8,725 bases of DNA, taken from positions 1 through 8,725 of the forward strand of contig CALMAR010000404.1 in the NCBI GenBank assembly GCA_937859855.1. The letters are read 5' to 3'. The position numbers and the translations under genes were made by a program. Below, in pieces: positions 1 through 6,894 of this stretch; the stretch's first letter is position 1; each line of letters begins with the position of its first letter. The stretch comes from an uncultured Kineosporia sp. (GTDB lineage Bacteria; Actinomycetota; Actinomycetes; Actinomycetales; Kineosporiaceae). The notes beneath the pieces are model-generated. The model had not been told where the DNA came from. It did not search any database and was given only the letters and a program-made list of their open reading frames with translations.

Positions 1-1165
1 GCTCGACCCGGCGGCAGGCCTTGGCCACCCGCCGGCGCACTTCGGCCGTGGCGCGCGCGGTGGCTCGCTGGCTCAGCGGCGGCCGCTCGATGAACGCCTC
101 GAGATCCTGGATCAGGCGCAGGTACCGCTGCCCGTCCAGGGTCTCGATCGCCGCGCTGTGGGCCTGCTGGTAGGCCGAGTTGAGCTCGAGATCGATCCGG
201 CGGGCCACCGGGCCGAGCACCAGCTCGGGCGGTAACTCCTGCAGCTCGCGCTTGAGCTGCTTACGCATCACCTCGGCGTCGCGGGCAGCTCCGAGCACGC
301 CGCCCAGCCACTTGAGCTCGGCTCTCAGCGGCTCCCCGGCGTCCGGGGCGAACAACGGGCGGAAGGTGGCCAGGGCCGAACGCAACCGGCGGGCGGTGAC
401 CCGCATCTGGTGGACGCCGTCATTGATGTCCATCCGGACGTTCGGATCCTCGGCAACCAGGGTGCCCGCCTGCTCGGACAGGTAACCGAGCGCCACCGAG
501 CCGGCGTCGCGCCCGGCTGGTGCGCGAGCCTGCAGCCCCGAGGGAAGGCTGGACAGGCGCTGAGCCAGGGTGCGCTGCAGCTTGGACTTCGCCGTCGCTG
601 GCCGCGCCCCGGCCTGGATCAGGCGGTCGCGGGCGGCTTCGAGCAGGTTCGCGTCGCCCTGGTCGAGCTCGACCTCGATCTCGCGCCACGAGTCGCTGGT
701 CATGGTGTCGCCGAGTGCTTCGGCGGTGACCGCGTCGTCGGCCACTTCGGCGAGCACGGCGCCGTCCGCGCCCTTCAGCAGCAGCAGGCGGCGCTCAGTC
801 GAGATGTGGGCCACCGGGTTCACGGCTTGACCTTGGAGCTGGGCCCGGATCAAGGAGAGCAGCGCGACCGGAACGTCCTGAACGCTGTCACCGATCGGCT
901 CCCGGACCTCGGTCCGGCCTTCCTTGCCGGCTGGCAGCTTGAGATGCCAGCCTTCGTCCCGGCCGCCGCTACGGCGCCGAAAAGTGCTGCCGTGCCGAGC
1001 TAATCGCAAGTCTGCGGTGTCCAGATAGAAGGCACTCAGGTTCTCGGTCTGGCCCGCTTCGACGGTCGCGACACCAGGCAGGCCGCGCAGATCAGGAAGT
1101 ACGAATTCGGCATCGGCGTCCAGTTTGATCTCCACTTCGCTGTGGATGCTGGGTGCTGACGCCAT
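1..1165 (-). CDS. CYTH-CHAD domain protein (partial, C-terminus outside window)
   Basis: This gene reads leftwards off the window edge; 388 residues are visible. The start ATG at 1165 has GGAGGT at 1172-1177, about 6 bases upstream. Residues 1-200 form a CYTH domain (triphosphate tunnel fold): the hallmark ExExK is EVEIK at 10-14, with YLDT at 47-50, FRRR at 62-65, GWHLKLP at 72-78, ERR at 124-126, a VADD strand at 141-144 and REIEVEL at 161-167. From about residue 225 a CHAD domain begins, with the typical helix VHQMRVTARRLRSAL at 251-265 and further basic helices to the edge. CYTH proteins bind or hydrolyse triphosphorylated substrates at a metal site, and CHAD domains bind polyphosphate, so a cytoplasmic role in polyphosphate or triphosphate metabolism is likely. 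The real substrate cannot be told from the sequence. Fusions of this kind are usually near 500 residues, so roughly 100 are missing. It is divergent from the VOC gene. Confidence 0.93.
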   Translation of the reverse strand, partial: MASAPSIHSEVEIKLDADAEFVLPDLRGLPGVATVEAGQTENLSAFYLDTADLRLARHGSTFRRRSGGRDEGWHLKLPAGKEGRTEVREPIGDSVQDVPVALLSLIRAQLQGQAVNPVAHISTERRLLLLKGADGAVLAEVADDAVTAEALGDTMTSDSWREIEVELDQGDANLLEAARDRLIQAGARPATAKSKLQRTLAQRLSSLPSGLQARAPAGRDAGSVALGYLSEQAGTLVAEDPNVRMDINDGVHQMRVTARRLRSALATFRPLFAPDAGEPLRAELKWLGGVLGAARDAEVMRKQLKRELQELPPELVLGPVARRIDLELNSAYQQAHSAAIETLDGQRYLRLIQDLEAFIERPPLSQRATARATAEVRRRVAKACRRVE

Positions 1166-1206
1166 TCGCGGACCTCCGGGTTGTGAGCTGGCGGTACTGC
1201 TCCTCC

Positions 1207-1213
1207 TACCCTA
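1207..1213. promoter_or_regulatory. Possible overlapping divergent -10 elements
   Basis: In the 84-bp gap between the CYTH-CHAD and VOC starts, the plus strand has TACCCT at 1207-1212 and the minus strand has TAGGGT at 1208-1213. Both fit the actinobacterial TAnnnT -10 pattern and are offset by one base. Predicted transcripts would start near 1219 and 1201, giving leaders of about 31 and 36 bases, which suits the two Shine-Dalgarno sites. I see no convincing -35 box at the usual spacing for either, so the assignment is weak. Confidence 0.3.
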
Positions 1214-1249
1214 AGCGTCAAATGATGGCGTCAGCTTCAGGAGGCGACG

Positions 1250-1639
1250 ATGGCGGATCTCGGCAAGACAGGTATCACGGCAGTCCGGACGGTCTCTCTG
1301 CCGGTATCGGACCCGGACCGGGCCCGGGACTTCTATGTGGGCACGCTGGGCTTCGAGGTCCGGGTGGACGCCCAGTTCAACGGCGGTCAGCGCTGGATCG
1401 AGGTCGCGCCGCCAGGAGGGCAGACCACGGTCGCGCTGGCGCCGCCCGGCGGCGTTTCCCCGGGGATCGACTCGGGCATCCGGCTGGCCACGCAGGACGC
1501 GGCGGTGGATCATGCCGGGCTGGCTGAGCGTGGTGTCGACGTCGATCCTGAACTGCAGCGCTGGCCCGGTGTGCCGCCGATGTTCAGCCTGCGCGATCCG
1601 GATGGCAACACCTTGTACGTGGTCGAATCCACGTCCTGA
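1250..1639 (+). CDS. VOC family (glyoxalase/bleomycin-resistance fold) protein
   Basis: A 129-residue single-domain protein of the usual length for the vicinal oxygen chelate superfamily. The ATG at 1250 is preceded by AGGAGG at 1239-1244, five bases away, which fixes the start. Two beta-alpha-beta modules are visible. The first contains VSLPVSDPDRARDFY at 15-29, followed by LGFEV at 33-37 and IEV at 50-52. The second ends in MFSLRDPDGNTLYVVE at 111-126, the classic C-terminal VOC signature whose final Glu is usually a metal ligand. The first usual ligand position, often His, appears to be Ser16, so glyoxalase I activity is doubtful. Members act as dioxygenases, isomerases or drug-binding resistance proteins, and the substrate here is unknown. 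It is divergent from CYTH-CHAD and lies 109 bp before the nitroreductase on the same strand. Confidence 0.9.
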   Translation: MADLGKTGITAVRTVSLPVSDPDRARDFYVGTLGFEVRVDAQFNGGQRWIEVAPPGGQTTVALAPPGGVSPGIDSGIRLATQDAAVDHAGLAERGVDVDPELQRWPGVPPMFSLRDPDGNTLYVVESTS

Positions 1640-1684
1640 TCTTCCGGCACCGGCCCGGCCAAGGCTCTCCGCGGCCCTGGAATG

Positions 1685-1718
1685 AGAGCGAGTAGTTCAG
1701 TGTTCAACCACTCGCTCT
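1685..1718. repeat. 34-bp imperfect inverted repeat upstream of nitroreductase gene
   Basis: Arms 1685-1699 and 1704-1718 pair at 13 of 15 positions around a 4-base centre GTGT. The outer nine bases, AGAGCGAGT and ACTCGCTCT, match perfectly; the two mismatches are 1694/1709 and 1698/1705. The inner part reads as a dyad GTTCA-GTGT-TCAAC. The repeat starts 46 bases after the VOC stop and ends 30 bases before the nitroreductase start. It could be a terminator for the VOC gene, but no T-run follows it. It could equally be a dimeric repressor's operator for the nitroreductase. Sequence alone does not decide between them. Confidence 0.5.
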
Positions 1719-1748
1719 GTTCCATCCGCTGTCGATGAGAGAAGTGCT

Positions 1749-2402
1749 GTGACCGTTACCGAGAACCTTCCTGAGCTGAGCGATTCGGCGCAGCCGGAGG
1801 GGCAGACCAGGCTGGGCAAGCTCGACGACCAGGCTCGGGCCGTGCTGTTCACGCAGGCGCGCACGGCCAACAGCTTCGCCCCGATTCCGGTGACCGATCA
1901 GGAACTGGCCGAGATCTGGGACCTGGCCAAATGGGGACCCAGCGCTGCCAACACCCAGCCGATGCGGGTCCTCTACCTCCGCACGGAGGAGGGCAAGCAC
2001 CGCCTGATCCCGCATCTGAACGAGGGCAACCGGGCCAAGACGGCGTCCGCACCGGCGATCGCCGTGCTGGCCCTGGACACCGAGTTCCATGAGCACATGC
2101 CCGGCCTGCTGCCGCATCGGCCGCAGATCCGCGATGACTTCGCCGGCGATGACGCGGCTCGCGAGGCGACCGGACGGTTCAGCTCAGCTCTGCAGGCGGG
2201 CTATTTCATCCTCGCCGTGCGGGCGGCTGGGCTGGCCGCGGGCCCGATGGGTGGCTTCGATCGGCAGGGGGTGGACCGGGAGTTCTTCGCTGACGGACGG
2301 TTCCGGTCAATCCTGGTGGTCAACATCGGTCATCCGGGGGAGGACCCGTGGTTCCCGCGGCTGCCCCGGCTCGATCACTCCGACGTCATCCAGTGGGCCT
2401 GA
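1749..2402 (+). CDS. RutE-like nitroreductase family oxidoreductase (putative malonic semialdehyde reductase)
   Basis: A 217-residue flavoprotein that aligns along its length with E. coli RutE from memory. Shared landmarks are LFTQARTAN at 33-41, KWGPSAANTQP at 61-71, NEGNRAKT at 91-98, TEFHEHMP at 111-118, GPMGGFDRQGVD at 165-176, NIG at 192-194 and RLPRL at 204-208. The family binds FMN as a dimer and uses NAD(P)H. RutE reduces malonic semialdehyde to 3-hydroxypropionate in pyrimidine breakdown, but no other rut gene is nearby, so the physiological substrate is open and no symbol is given. The GTG start at 1749 has only a loose purine run, GAGAGAAG at 1737-1744. The first 24 residues are a non-conserved extension; no better start with a Shine-Dalgarno site is visible inside it. 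A long inverted repeat lies directly upstream. Confidence 0.9.
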   Translation: MTVTENLPELSDSAQPEGQTRLGKLDDQARAVLFTQARTANSFAPIPVTDQELAEIWDLAKWGPSAANTQPMRVLYLRTEEGKHRLIPHLNEGNRAKTASAPAIAVLALDTEFHEHMPGLLPHRPQIRDDFAGDDAAREATGRFSSALQAGYFILAVRAAGLAAGPMGGFDRQGVDREFFADGRFRSILVVNIGHPGEDPWFPRLPRLDHSDVIQWA

Positions 2403-2409
2403 CCAGGTC

Positions 2410-2455
2410 GTCCATTGGCGACTTGGCGCAGCCGGCCGGTTACCGGACAATGGAC
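2410..2455. repeat. Perfect 8-bp inverted repeat in convergent intergenic region
   Basis: GTCCATTG at 2410-2417 is matched by CAATGGAC at 2448-2455, with a 30-base GC-rich interior that contains CCGG-TTA-CCGG (2436-2446). It begins 8 bases after the nitroreductase stop. It may be the basal stem of a termination structure for that gene, in series with the stem-loop at 2459-2492. No T-tract follows. Confidence 0.4.
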
Positions 2456-2458
2456 CCA

Positions 2459-2492
2459 GCCAGTGGCCGGACGATGATGTCGGGCTGCTGGC
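2459..2492. terminator. Stem-loop between convergent genes, candidate bidirectional terminator
   Basis: The 14-base arms 2459-2472 and 2479-2492 pair at 13 positions (11 Watson-Crick, 2 G-U, one G-G mismatch at 2469/2482) around the 6-base loop GATGAT. It lies 56 bases after the nitroreductase stop and 14 bases beyond the stop of the convergent PF06475 gene, where transcripts from both sides should end. It lacks a U-tract, as is common for intrinsic terminator candidates in high-GC Actinobacteria. Confidence 0.5.
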
Positions 2493-2506
2493 CTGGCGGG
2501 TAAGGA

Positions 2507-3139
2507 TCAGCTGACCCGCACGGCGATGCCCGGGTAGTCGTTCACCAGCCCGGCATGGTCGTAGCTGATGTCGGCTCGGAAGCCGAAAGCCGGAGCCTGA
2601 TAGTCGAACACCAGCGAGCCGGTGCCCGCCCGGGGCCGGTAGGTCTGGTCCAGCCGGGCCACGGCGAGATCGAGCGCGGACACCAGGACGGCGGGGGCCG
2701 GGGTTGACACGTCGTCCAACTGCCCGTCGTCGTTCAGGCTGGCCAGGTCCAGACGCAGCCGATGTACCGGAACCGCATTGGTCAGAGCCGACACGTCCAG
2801 ATCCACGTCGGCGCAGCCGGTCAGCTCGGGCGCCGGTTGGCCGTCCACCAGCCAGCTGCCGGGCCCGGCCGAGTGCAGGGACACACTTCGCTGGACCGAG
2901 CCGGACCGGGTGGTGACCACGGCTCGGCGGGTGATCCAGGCCGGATCCAGCTCGATCACATATTCGACCGCCCAGGGACTGCCATCCTCGACACCGAGGC
3001 TGGTCCCGGTCAGCACGATGCCGTCCAGGCCGGCCCGCAAGAAGGCCACTTCGAAGCCATCTCGCCCGCCCAGATGCCGCCAGGCGGCCGAACGAGGGAG
3101 TTCCGCGAAGCCGGTCACGCCGGGCAGTTTGGCCGACAA
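2507..3139 (-). CDS. Putative glycolipid-binding family protein (PF06475/DUF1089, PA1994-like)
   Basis: A 210-residue soluble protein without signal peptide or membrane segment. It carries the conserved pattern of the PF06475 family: AAWRHLGGRDGFEVAFL at 18-34, a W-L-V-D-G strand at 96-100, LTGCADVDLDVSALTN at 106-121 running into VPVHRL at 123-128, TYRPR at 166-170 with F178-D-Y, and a C-terminal FRADISYDHAGLVNDYP at 187-203. The fold is a beta barrel seen in the structure of P. aeruginosa PA1994, similar to lipoprotein-localisation folds; glycolipid binding is inferred for the family and not proven here. The start is a TTG at 3139 with only a weak GTGGG upstream; an in-frame stop at 3158-3160 rules out a longer form with any other start codon, and a GTG at 3118 is the next alternative. 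It follows serA by 37 bases on the same strand and is probably cotranscribed. Confidence 0.82.
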   Translation of the reverse strand: MSAKLPGVTGFAELPRSAAWRHLGGRDGFEVAFLRAGLDGIVLTGTSLGVEDGSPWAVEYVIELDPAWITRRAVVTTRSGSVQRSVSLHSAGPGSWLVDGQPAPELTGCADVDLDVSALTNAVPVHRLRLDLASLNDDGQLDDVSTPAPAVLVSALDLAVARLDQTYRPRAGTGSLVFDYQAPAFGFRADISYDHAGLVNDYPGIAVRVS

Positions 3140-3145
3140 CGCCCA

Positions 3146-3180
3146 CTGATCGTGGCGCTATCGAGGAAAACCACTATCAG
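3146..3180 (-). repeat. Inverted repeat overlapping the serA stop codon
   Basis: On the minus strand CTGATAGTGG is followed after 15 bases by CCACGATCAG, a 10-bp stem with one mismatch (plus-strand arms 3146-3155 and 3171-3180). The first arm contains the serA TGA, and the second ends six bases before the TTG start of the next gene, so the structure covers its ribosome-binding region. It may couple or dampen translation of the downstream gene or act as a weak terminator. No U-run follows. Confidence 0.4.
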
Positions 3181-4382
3181 GAGAGCACCCGCAACCGGAT
3201 CGTCTCGGGCAGCTGGCTGAGCCCAATCAGCACCGAATCAGGCAGGTCAGCGGCCACATCGGTGACGACGTAGCCGACCTCCCCCCGGGTGGCCAGAGCC
3301 TGCCCGTCGATGTTCACCTTCTCCGCCGCGAACATGCTGTTGATCGCGGCCAGCACCCCCGGCGTGTTCTGGTGGATGTGCACGATCCGGTGCCCCTCAC
3401 CGCGATCGGGCAGCATCAGCGGCGGCAGGTTCACGCTCAGCGCGGTGCCCCCGGTGACCGTGTAGTCGCGCAGCTTCCCGGCCACGAACCGGCCGATGTC
3501 CTGCTGCGCCTCCTCGGTCGACCCGCCGATGTGCGGAGTGAGGATCACGTTCGGCAGCCCTCGCAGTGGCGAAACGAACTCGTCGCCGCGGCCTTTCGGC
3601 TCCAGCGGGAAGACGTCGATGGCCGCGCCAGCCAGATGGCCGGACTCCAGCCGCCGGCGCAGGGCTTCATAGTCGACCACGAAGCCCCGGGACAGATTGA
3701 GGAACAGGCTGCCCGGCCGCATCAGGGCGAAGTCGTCGTCACCGAAGAAGTTGGTGTTGGCGGCCCGGCCATCGACGTGCAGGGTGACGACGTCCACCGA
3801 CTGCAGCAGCTCCGGCAGGCTGGCACAGGGCTTGGCCGTGCCCAGCGGAAGCCGGTCGGCGGTGTCATAGAACAGCACATCCATGCCCAGGTTCTCGGCC
3901 AGCACCGACAGCTGGGTGCCGATGTTGCCATAGCCGACGATGCCCAGGGTGCGGCCGCGCACCTCGTGCAGGCCGTCGGCCGACTTGTCCCAGACCCCGG
4001 CGTGCATCCGGGCGTCCTTCTCGGTCAACCGCCGGGTCAGCGCGATGATCTCGGCTAGCGCCAGTTCGACCACGCTGCGGGTGTTGGAGAACGGCGCGTT
4101 GAACACGCCCACGCCGCGAGAGCTGGCTGCGGCCAGGTCGATCTGGTTCGTGCCGATGCAGAAAGCGCCGGCCGCCATCAGGTCAGGCAGGCCATCCAGC
4201 ACCCGTTCGGTCACCTGGGTCTTGGACCGGATGCCGAGCAGCTGAACGCCGCGCGCCTGCTCGATCAGCTCGTCCTCGTCCAGTGCCCTTTCCAGCAGGG
4301 TGACCTCGAACCCAGCCGCCTGCAGGCTGCTGACGGCGTCCGGATGGATGCCCTCCACCAGCAGAGCCCGCCACGCGCTCAT
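3177..4382 (-). CDS. serA: D-3-phosphoglycerate dehydrogenase, E. coli-type with C-terminal ACT domain
   Basis: This enzyme oxidises 3-phosphoglycerate with NAD+ in the first step of serine synthesis. The ATG at 4382 gives 401 residues and has AAGGAG at 4389-4394, six bases away. A TTG two codons earlier touches the Shine-Dalgarno site directly and is rejected. Landmarks, numbered from that ATG: R52 in IRSKT, FCIGTNQ at 74-80, VFNAPFSNTRSV at 93-104, the NAD motif GYGNIG at 150-155 with D173, catalytic R232 in SRG, E261 in FPLEP and H284 in PHIGGSTEEAQ. The ACT domain starts near 331 with HIHQNTPGVL. H337, N339 and N357 match the residues that bind the inhibitor serine in E. coli SerA, so feedback inhibition is likely conserved. 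Sequence and length match the E. coli type rather than the ~530-residue form with an extra ASB domain known from M. tuberculosis. It lies 89 bp downstream of the histidine kinase gene and 37 bp before the PF06475 gene. Confidence 0.95.
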   Translation of the reverse strand: MSAWRALLVEGIHPDAVSSLQAAGFEVTLLERALDEDELIEQARGVQLLGIRSKTQVTERVLDGLPDLMAAGAFCIGTNQIDLAAASSRGVGVFNAPFSNTRSVVELALAEIIALTRRLTEKDARMHAGVWDKSADGLHEVRGRTLGIVGYGNIGTQLSVLAENLGMDVLFYDTADRLPLGTAKPCASLPELLQSVDVVTLHVDGRAANTNFFGDDDFALMRPGSLFLNLSRGFVVDYEALRRRLESGHLAGAAIDVFPLEPKGRGDEFVSPLRGLPNVILTPHIGGSTEEAQQDIGRFVAGKLRDYTVTGGTALSVNLPPLMLPDRGEGHRIVHIHQNTPGVLAAINSMFAAEKVNIDGQALATRGEVGYVVTDVAADLPDSVLIGLSQLPETIRLRVLS

Positions 4383-4471
4383 GCTCAACTCCTTGCCCGT
4401 CGTGGGATAAACGAAGCTCCAACGCTACAGCTCAGGCCCGGATGGCCCCGGCCCCTGCTGGGCGGGCAGGC

Positions 4472-6112
4472 TCAGCTGACGCCGACGTTGATCTTGACGC
4501 TGCCTGAATCCTGGCCGCCGGGCCGGTTTTCCGGCCCGGACTGCTGAGCCGCCGGAAGCCAGACGATGAAGGCGGTGCGGCCGGAGTGGCTGTCCACCGA
4601 CACGTGGCCACCGTGGGCTTGGACGACGGCCGAGACGATGGCCAGCCCCAAGCCGGTGCTGCCGGCCGCGCGGGATCGCGAGCTGTCGCCACGGGCGAAC
4701 CGCTCGAACACCTCCGGCAGCAGCTCGGCGGCGATGCCGGGCCCGTCGTCCACCACAGCGATCTCGAACCCGGCCGATGAAGCAAACGGTGATGCGGTGC
4801 CGGGCCCGGCCGGGCCGGCTGAGCGGAGTGACACCAGAACCGTTGTGCCAGGCGGGGTATGAACCCGGGCGTTGGCCAGCAGATTGGCCACCACCTGGTG
4901 CAGCCGGGCTGCGTCCCCCATGATCTGCACCGGCTGATCGGGCAGATCGAGCTGCCATTGATGATCCGGACCGGCCGCATGGGCGTCGGACACGGCGTCC
5001 ACCAGCACCAGGGTCAGATCGACCGGAGCATGCTCCATCGGCCGGCCCTCGTCCAGGCGCGCCAGCAACAGCAAGTCCTCCACCAGTGCGGTCATCCTGA
5101 CCGCCTCGGACTCGACCCGGCTGATGGCCCGGGCGACGTCGGGCGGTACCTGCTGGCCACCACGGCGGGTCAGCTCGGCGTACCCGCGGATCGCGGCCAG
5201 CGGCGTTCGCAGCTCGTGAGAGGCGTCCGCCACGAACTGCCGTACCCGGGCCTCGCTGGCCTGGCGGGCGGACAGCGCCGCGCCGACGTGGCCGAGCATC
5301 TGGTTCAGCGCGGCCCCCACCTGCCCGACCTCGGTGCGCTGGTCGGTGTCTTGATCCGGCACCCGCACGCCGAGCGCGACTTCGCCCCGGTGCAGCGGGA
5401 TCTGCGCCACCTGGCGGGCCGTGGCGGCCACCCGGCGCAGCGGGCGCAGCGTGCTGCGGACGATCACGGCGCCCAGCAGGGCGGCGAGCAGCAGGCCAGC
5501 CAGACTCACTCCGGTGATCACCAACGCCAGTTGCCAGGCCGCGGTCCGGGCCGGAGCCAGGGGCAGCCCGGTGATCAGAACGTCACCGCCGGGAGTCCGC
5601 TGAGCCAGTAGCCGGTAGGGCCCCAGATCGCCGCCCAGTTCGGCGGTGTGGGGCTTGGCATCTGGCCGGGTCCGGGCGATCTGGGCCTGCTGCCCCGCGC
5701 TCAGGGCAACGGCCGAGCCGTCGCTCTGGAGCACGCCGGCCCGGATGACCTGGCCGTTGCCGTCGGCGATCAGGCCGAGGGTTCCCTGGCTCTGTCCCGG
5801 CGCAAGCAGGAAGGCCGGCTGGCGGGCACCCGGTTGGAGATGCGATTGACTGCCGGGCTGGGAGCCGCCCGGAAGCCGCCGGAATGCCGGGCCAGGTAGG
5901 TCCCCGCCCTGCTCGGCCGCCAGCCGGGAGCGCTTGACCGCGAAGGTGAGCCCATCGTCCACCCGCTTCTCCAGGAACACCCGCATCGCCAGCACGCTGA
6001 CCACGCCGATCACCAGGCACACCGCGGCCATCAGCGCGATCACCGCCGCCAGCAGACGGGTGCGCAGCGTCCAGCCCCGGATCGACCGTGGCTTCAGCGA
6101 AACGCTCACCAC
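4472..6112 (-). CDS. Membrane sensor histidine kinase (PhoR/MprB-like, HAMP-HisKA-HATPase)
   Basis: A 546-residue type I sensor kinase. Membrane segment 1 is about 19-43 and segment 2 about 194-218, bracketing a roughly 150-residue extracytoplasmic sensor domain with a Gly/Pro/Gln-rich stretch at 69-110. A HAMP linker (about 219-275, STLRPLRRVAATARQVA) follows. The H-box is ASHELRTPLAAIRGYAEL with phospho-acceptor H299. The ATPase domain has N-box N410-LLAN (N414), G1 box VDDGPGI at 454-460, F-box FERF at 469-472 and G2 box STGLGLAIV at 485-493, so all catalytic motifs are present. About 25 hydrophilic residues trail the domain. The GTG at 6112 is used because it leaves 16 bases after the regulator's stop; another GTG follows at once (6109), and the Shine-Dalgarno site is poor, suggesting translational coupling. 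The pair is cotranscribed with the response regulator. The signal is unknown. Confidence 0.94.
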   Translation of the reverse strand: MVSVSLKPRSIRGWTLRTRLLAAVIALMAAVCLVIGVVSVLAMRVFLEKRVDDGLTFAVKRSRLAAEQGGDLPGPAFRRLPGGSQPGSQSHLQPGARQPAFLLAPGQSQGTLGLIADGNGQVIRAGVLQSDGSAVALSAGQQAQIARTRPDAKPHTAELGGDLGPYRLLAQRTPGGDVLITGLPLAPARTAAWQLALVITGVSLAGLLLAALLGAVIVRSTLRPLRRVAATARQVAQIPLHRGEVALGVRVPDQDTDQRTEVGQVGAALNQMLGHVGAALSARQASEARVRQFVADASHELRTPLAAIRGYAELTRRGGQQVPPDVARAISRVESEAVRMTALVEDLLLLARLDEGRPMEHAPVDLTLVLVDAVSDAHAAGPDHQWQLDLPDQPVQIMGDAARLHQVVANLLANARVHTPPGTTVLVSLRSAGPAGPGTASPFASSAGFEIAVVDDGPGIAAELLPEVFERFARGDSSRSRAAGSTGLGLAIVSAVVQAHGGHVSVDSHSGRTAFIVWLPAAQQSGPENRPGGQDSGSVKINVGVS

Positions 6113-6128
6113 CCGACTGTAGATCGAG

Positions 6129-6890
6129 CTAGACCTGGGCGGGCTTCAGCACGTAACCGGCCCCGCGCACGGTGTGGATCATCGGGGTGCGGCCAGCGTC
6201 GATCTTCTTGCGCAGATAGGAGATGTAGAGCTCGACCACGTTGGCCTGGCCGCCGAAGTCGTAGTTCCAGACCCGGTCCAGGATCTGGGCCTTGCTCAGT
6301 ACCCGGCGCGGGTTGCGCATCAGATATCGCAGCAATTCGAACTCGGTCGCGGTCAGGTTCACCGAGGAGCCGGCCCGGCTGACCTCGTGACTGTCCTCGT
6401 CCAGGGCCAGATCGCCGACGGTGAGCACCGCTTCCGGGCGTCCGGTCGCGTAGGTGGTCCGCCGGATCAGGCCGCGCAGCCGGGCCACCACCTCCTCCAG
6501 GCTGAACGGCTTGGTCACGTAGTCGTCCCCGCCCGCGGTGATGCCGGCGATCCGGTCCTCGACGGCGTCCTTGGCGGTCAGGAACAGCACCGGCATCTGC
6601 CGGTCCTCCTCCCGCAGCCGCTTGAGCACCTGCAGACCGTCGATGTCGGGAAGCATCACGTCGAGGATCACGACGTCCGGCCGCCACTCGCGGGCCAGCT
6701 TGATCGCTGTGTTCCCGTCGGACGCCGGCTTCACGTCCCAGCCCTCGTAGCGCAGGGCCATCAGCATCAGATCAGTGAGGGTGCGCTCGTCGTCCACGAC
6801 CAGAACGCGCACCGCCGCCCCGGAGGGGCTGGGTAAGGGTGCTGTCGTCACGTGGTCACGCTCGCGATCCAAGCTGGGCGGACGGTCCAT
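6129..6890 (-). CDS. OmpR/PhoP-family response regulator
   Basis: A 253-residue DNA-binding regulator and partner of the kinase just downstream. The receiver domain (28-140) has acidic D33/D34, phospho-acceptor D77 in VILDVMLPD, switch T105 and K127 in YVTKPFSLEEVVARL. The winged-helix domain (155-250) includes LTATEFELLRYLM and the recognition helix NVVELYISYLRKKID (217-231), followed by HTVRGAGYVL. The receiver and helix closely resemble M. tuberculosis PhoP as I recall it. Many actinobacterial paralogues share these features, so no symbol is given. The reading frame stays open far upstream to 7412, but similarity begins only near residue 27, so those starts are rejected. I chose the ATG at 6890 (AGG four bases upstream, -10-like TACAGT at 6906-6911); a GTG at 6851, giving 240 residues, is the alternative. 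A PhoP-box-like repeat lies 4 bp before the start, which predicts autoregulation. Confidence 0.93.
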   Translation of the reverse strand: MDRPPSLDRERDHVTTAPLPSPSGAAVRVLVVDDERTLTDLMLMALRYEGWDVKPASDGNTAIKLAREWRPDVVILDVMLPDIDGLQVLKRLREEDRQMPVLFLTAKDAVEDRIAGITAGGDDYVTKPFSLEEVVARLRGLIRRTTYATGRPEAVLTVGDLALDEDSHEVSRAGSSVNLTATEFELLRYLMRNPRRVLSKAQILDRVWNYDFGGQANVVELYISYLRKKIDAGRTPMIHTVRGAGYVLKPAQV

Positions 6891-6894
6891 CGAA

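Noticed and set aside
410..1003. 197-residue plus-strand ORF opposite CYTH-CHAD
   Set aside because: The complementary strand encodes unmistakable CYTH and CHAD motifs; this frame is an antisense shadow without recognisable domains.
1216..1221. TTGACG on the minus strand as a -35 box for CYTH-CHAD
   Set aside because: It lies only two bases upstream of the TAGGGT element on that strand, and 16-18 bases downstream of it no TAnnnT-like -10 is present.
1735..1752. Five-codon ATG...TGA mini-ORF overlapping the nitroreductase GTG
   Set aside because: It also ends in a GTGA overlap, but it has no Shine-Dalgarno site of its own, and an 18-base ORF is easily a chance event.
2307..3146. 279-residue minus-strand ORF overlapping the PF06475 gene
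   Set aside because: It is an Arg/Gly-rich shadow in another frame; the overlapping frame 2507-3139 shows clear family motifs, and this one runs into the nitroreductase gene.
4431..4474. Terminator between histidine kinase and serA
   Set aside because: CAGCT/AGCTG and GCCCG/CGGGC can pair on either side of a GC-rich loop, but the stem has an asymmetric internal loop and no U-tract, so I do not list it as a feature.
4859..5611. 250-residue plus-strand ORF opposite the histidine kinase
   Set aside because: It is His/Gln/Gly-rich and antisense to the conserved HisKA and HAMP region, as expected of a shadow frame in GC-rich DNA.
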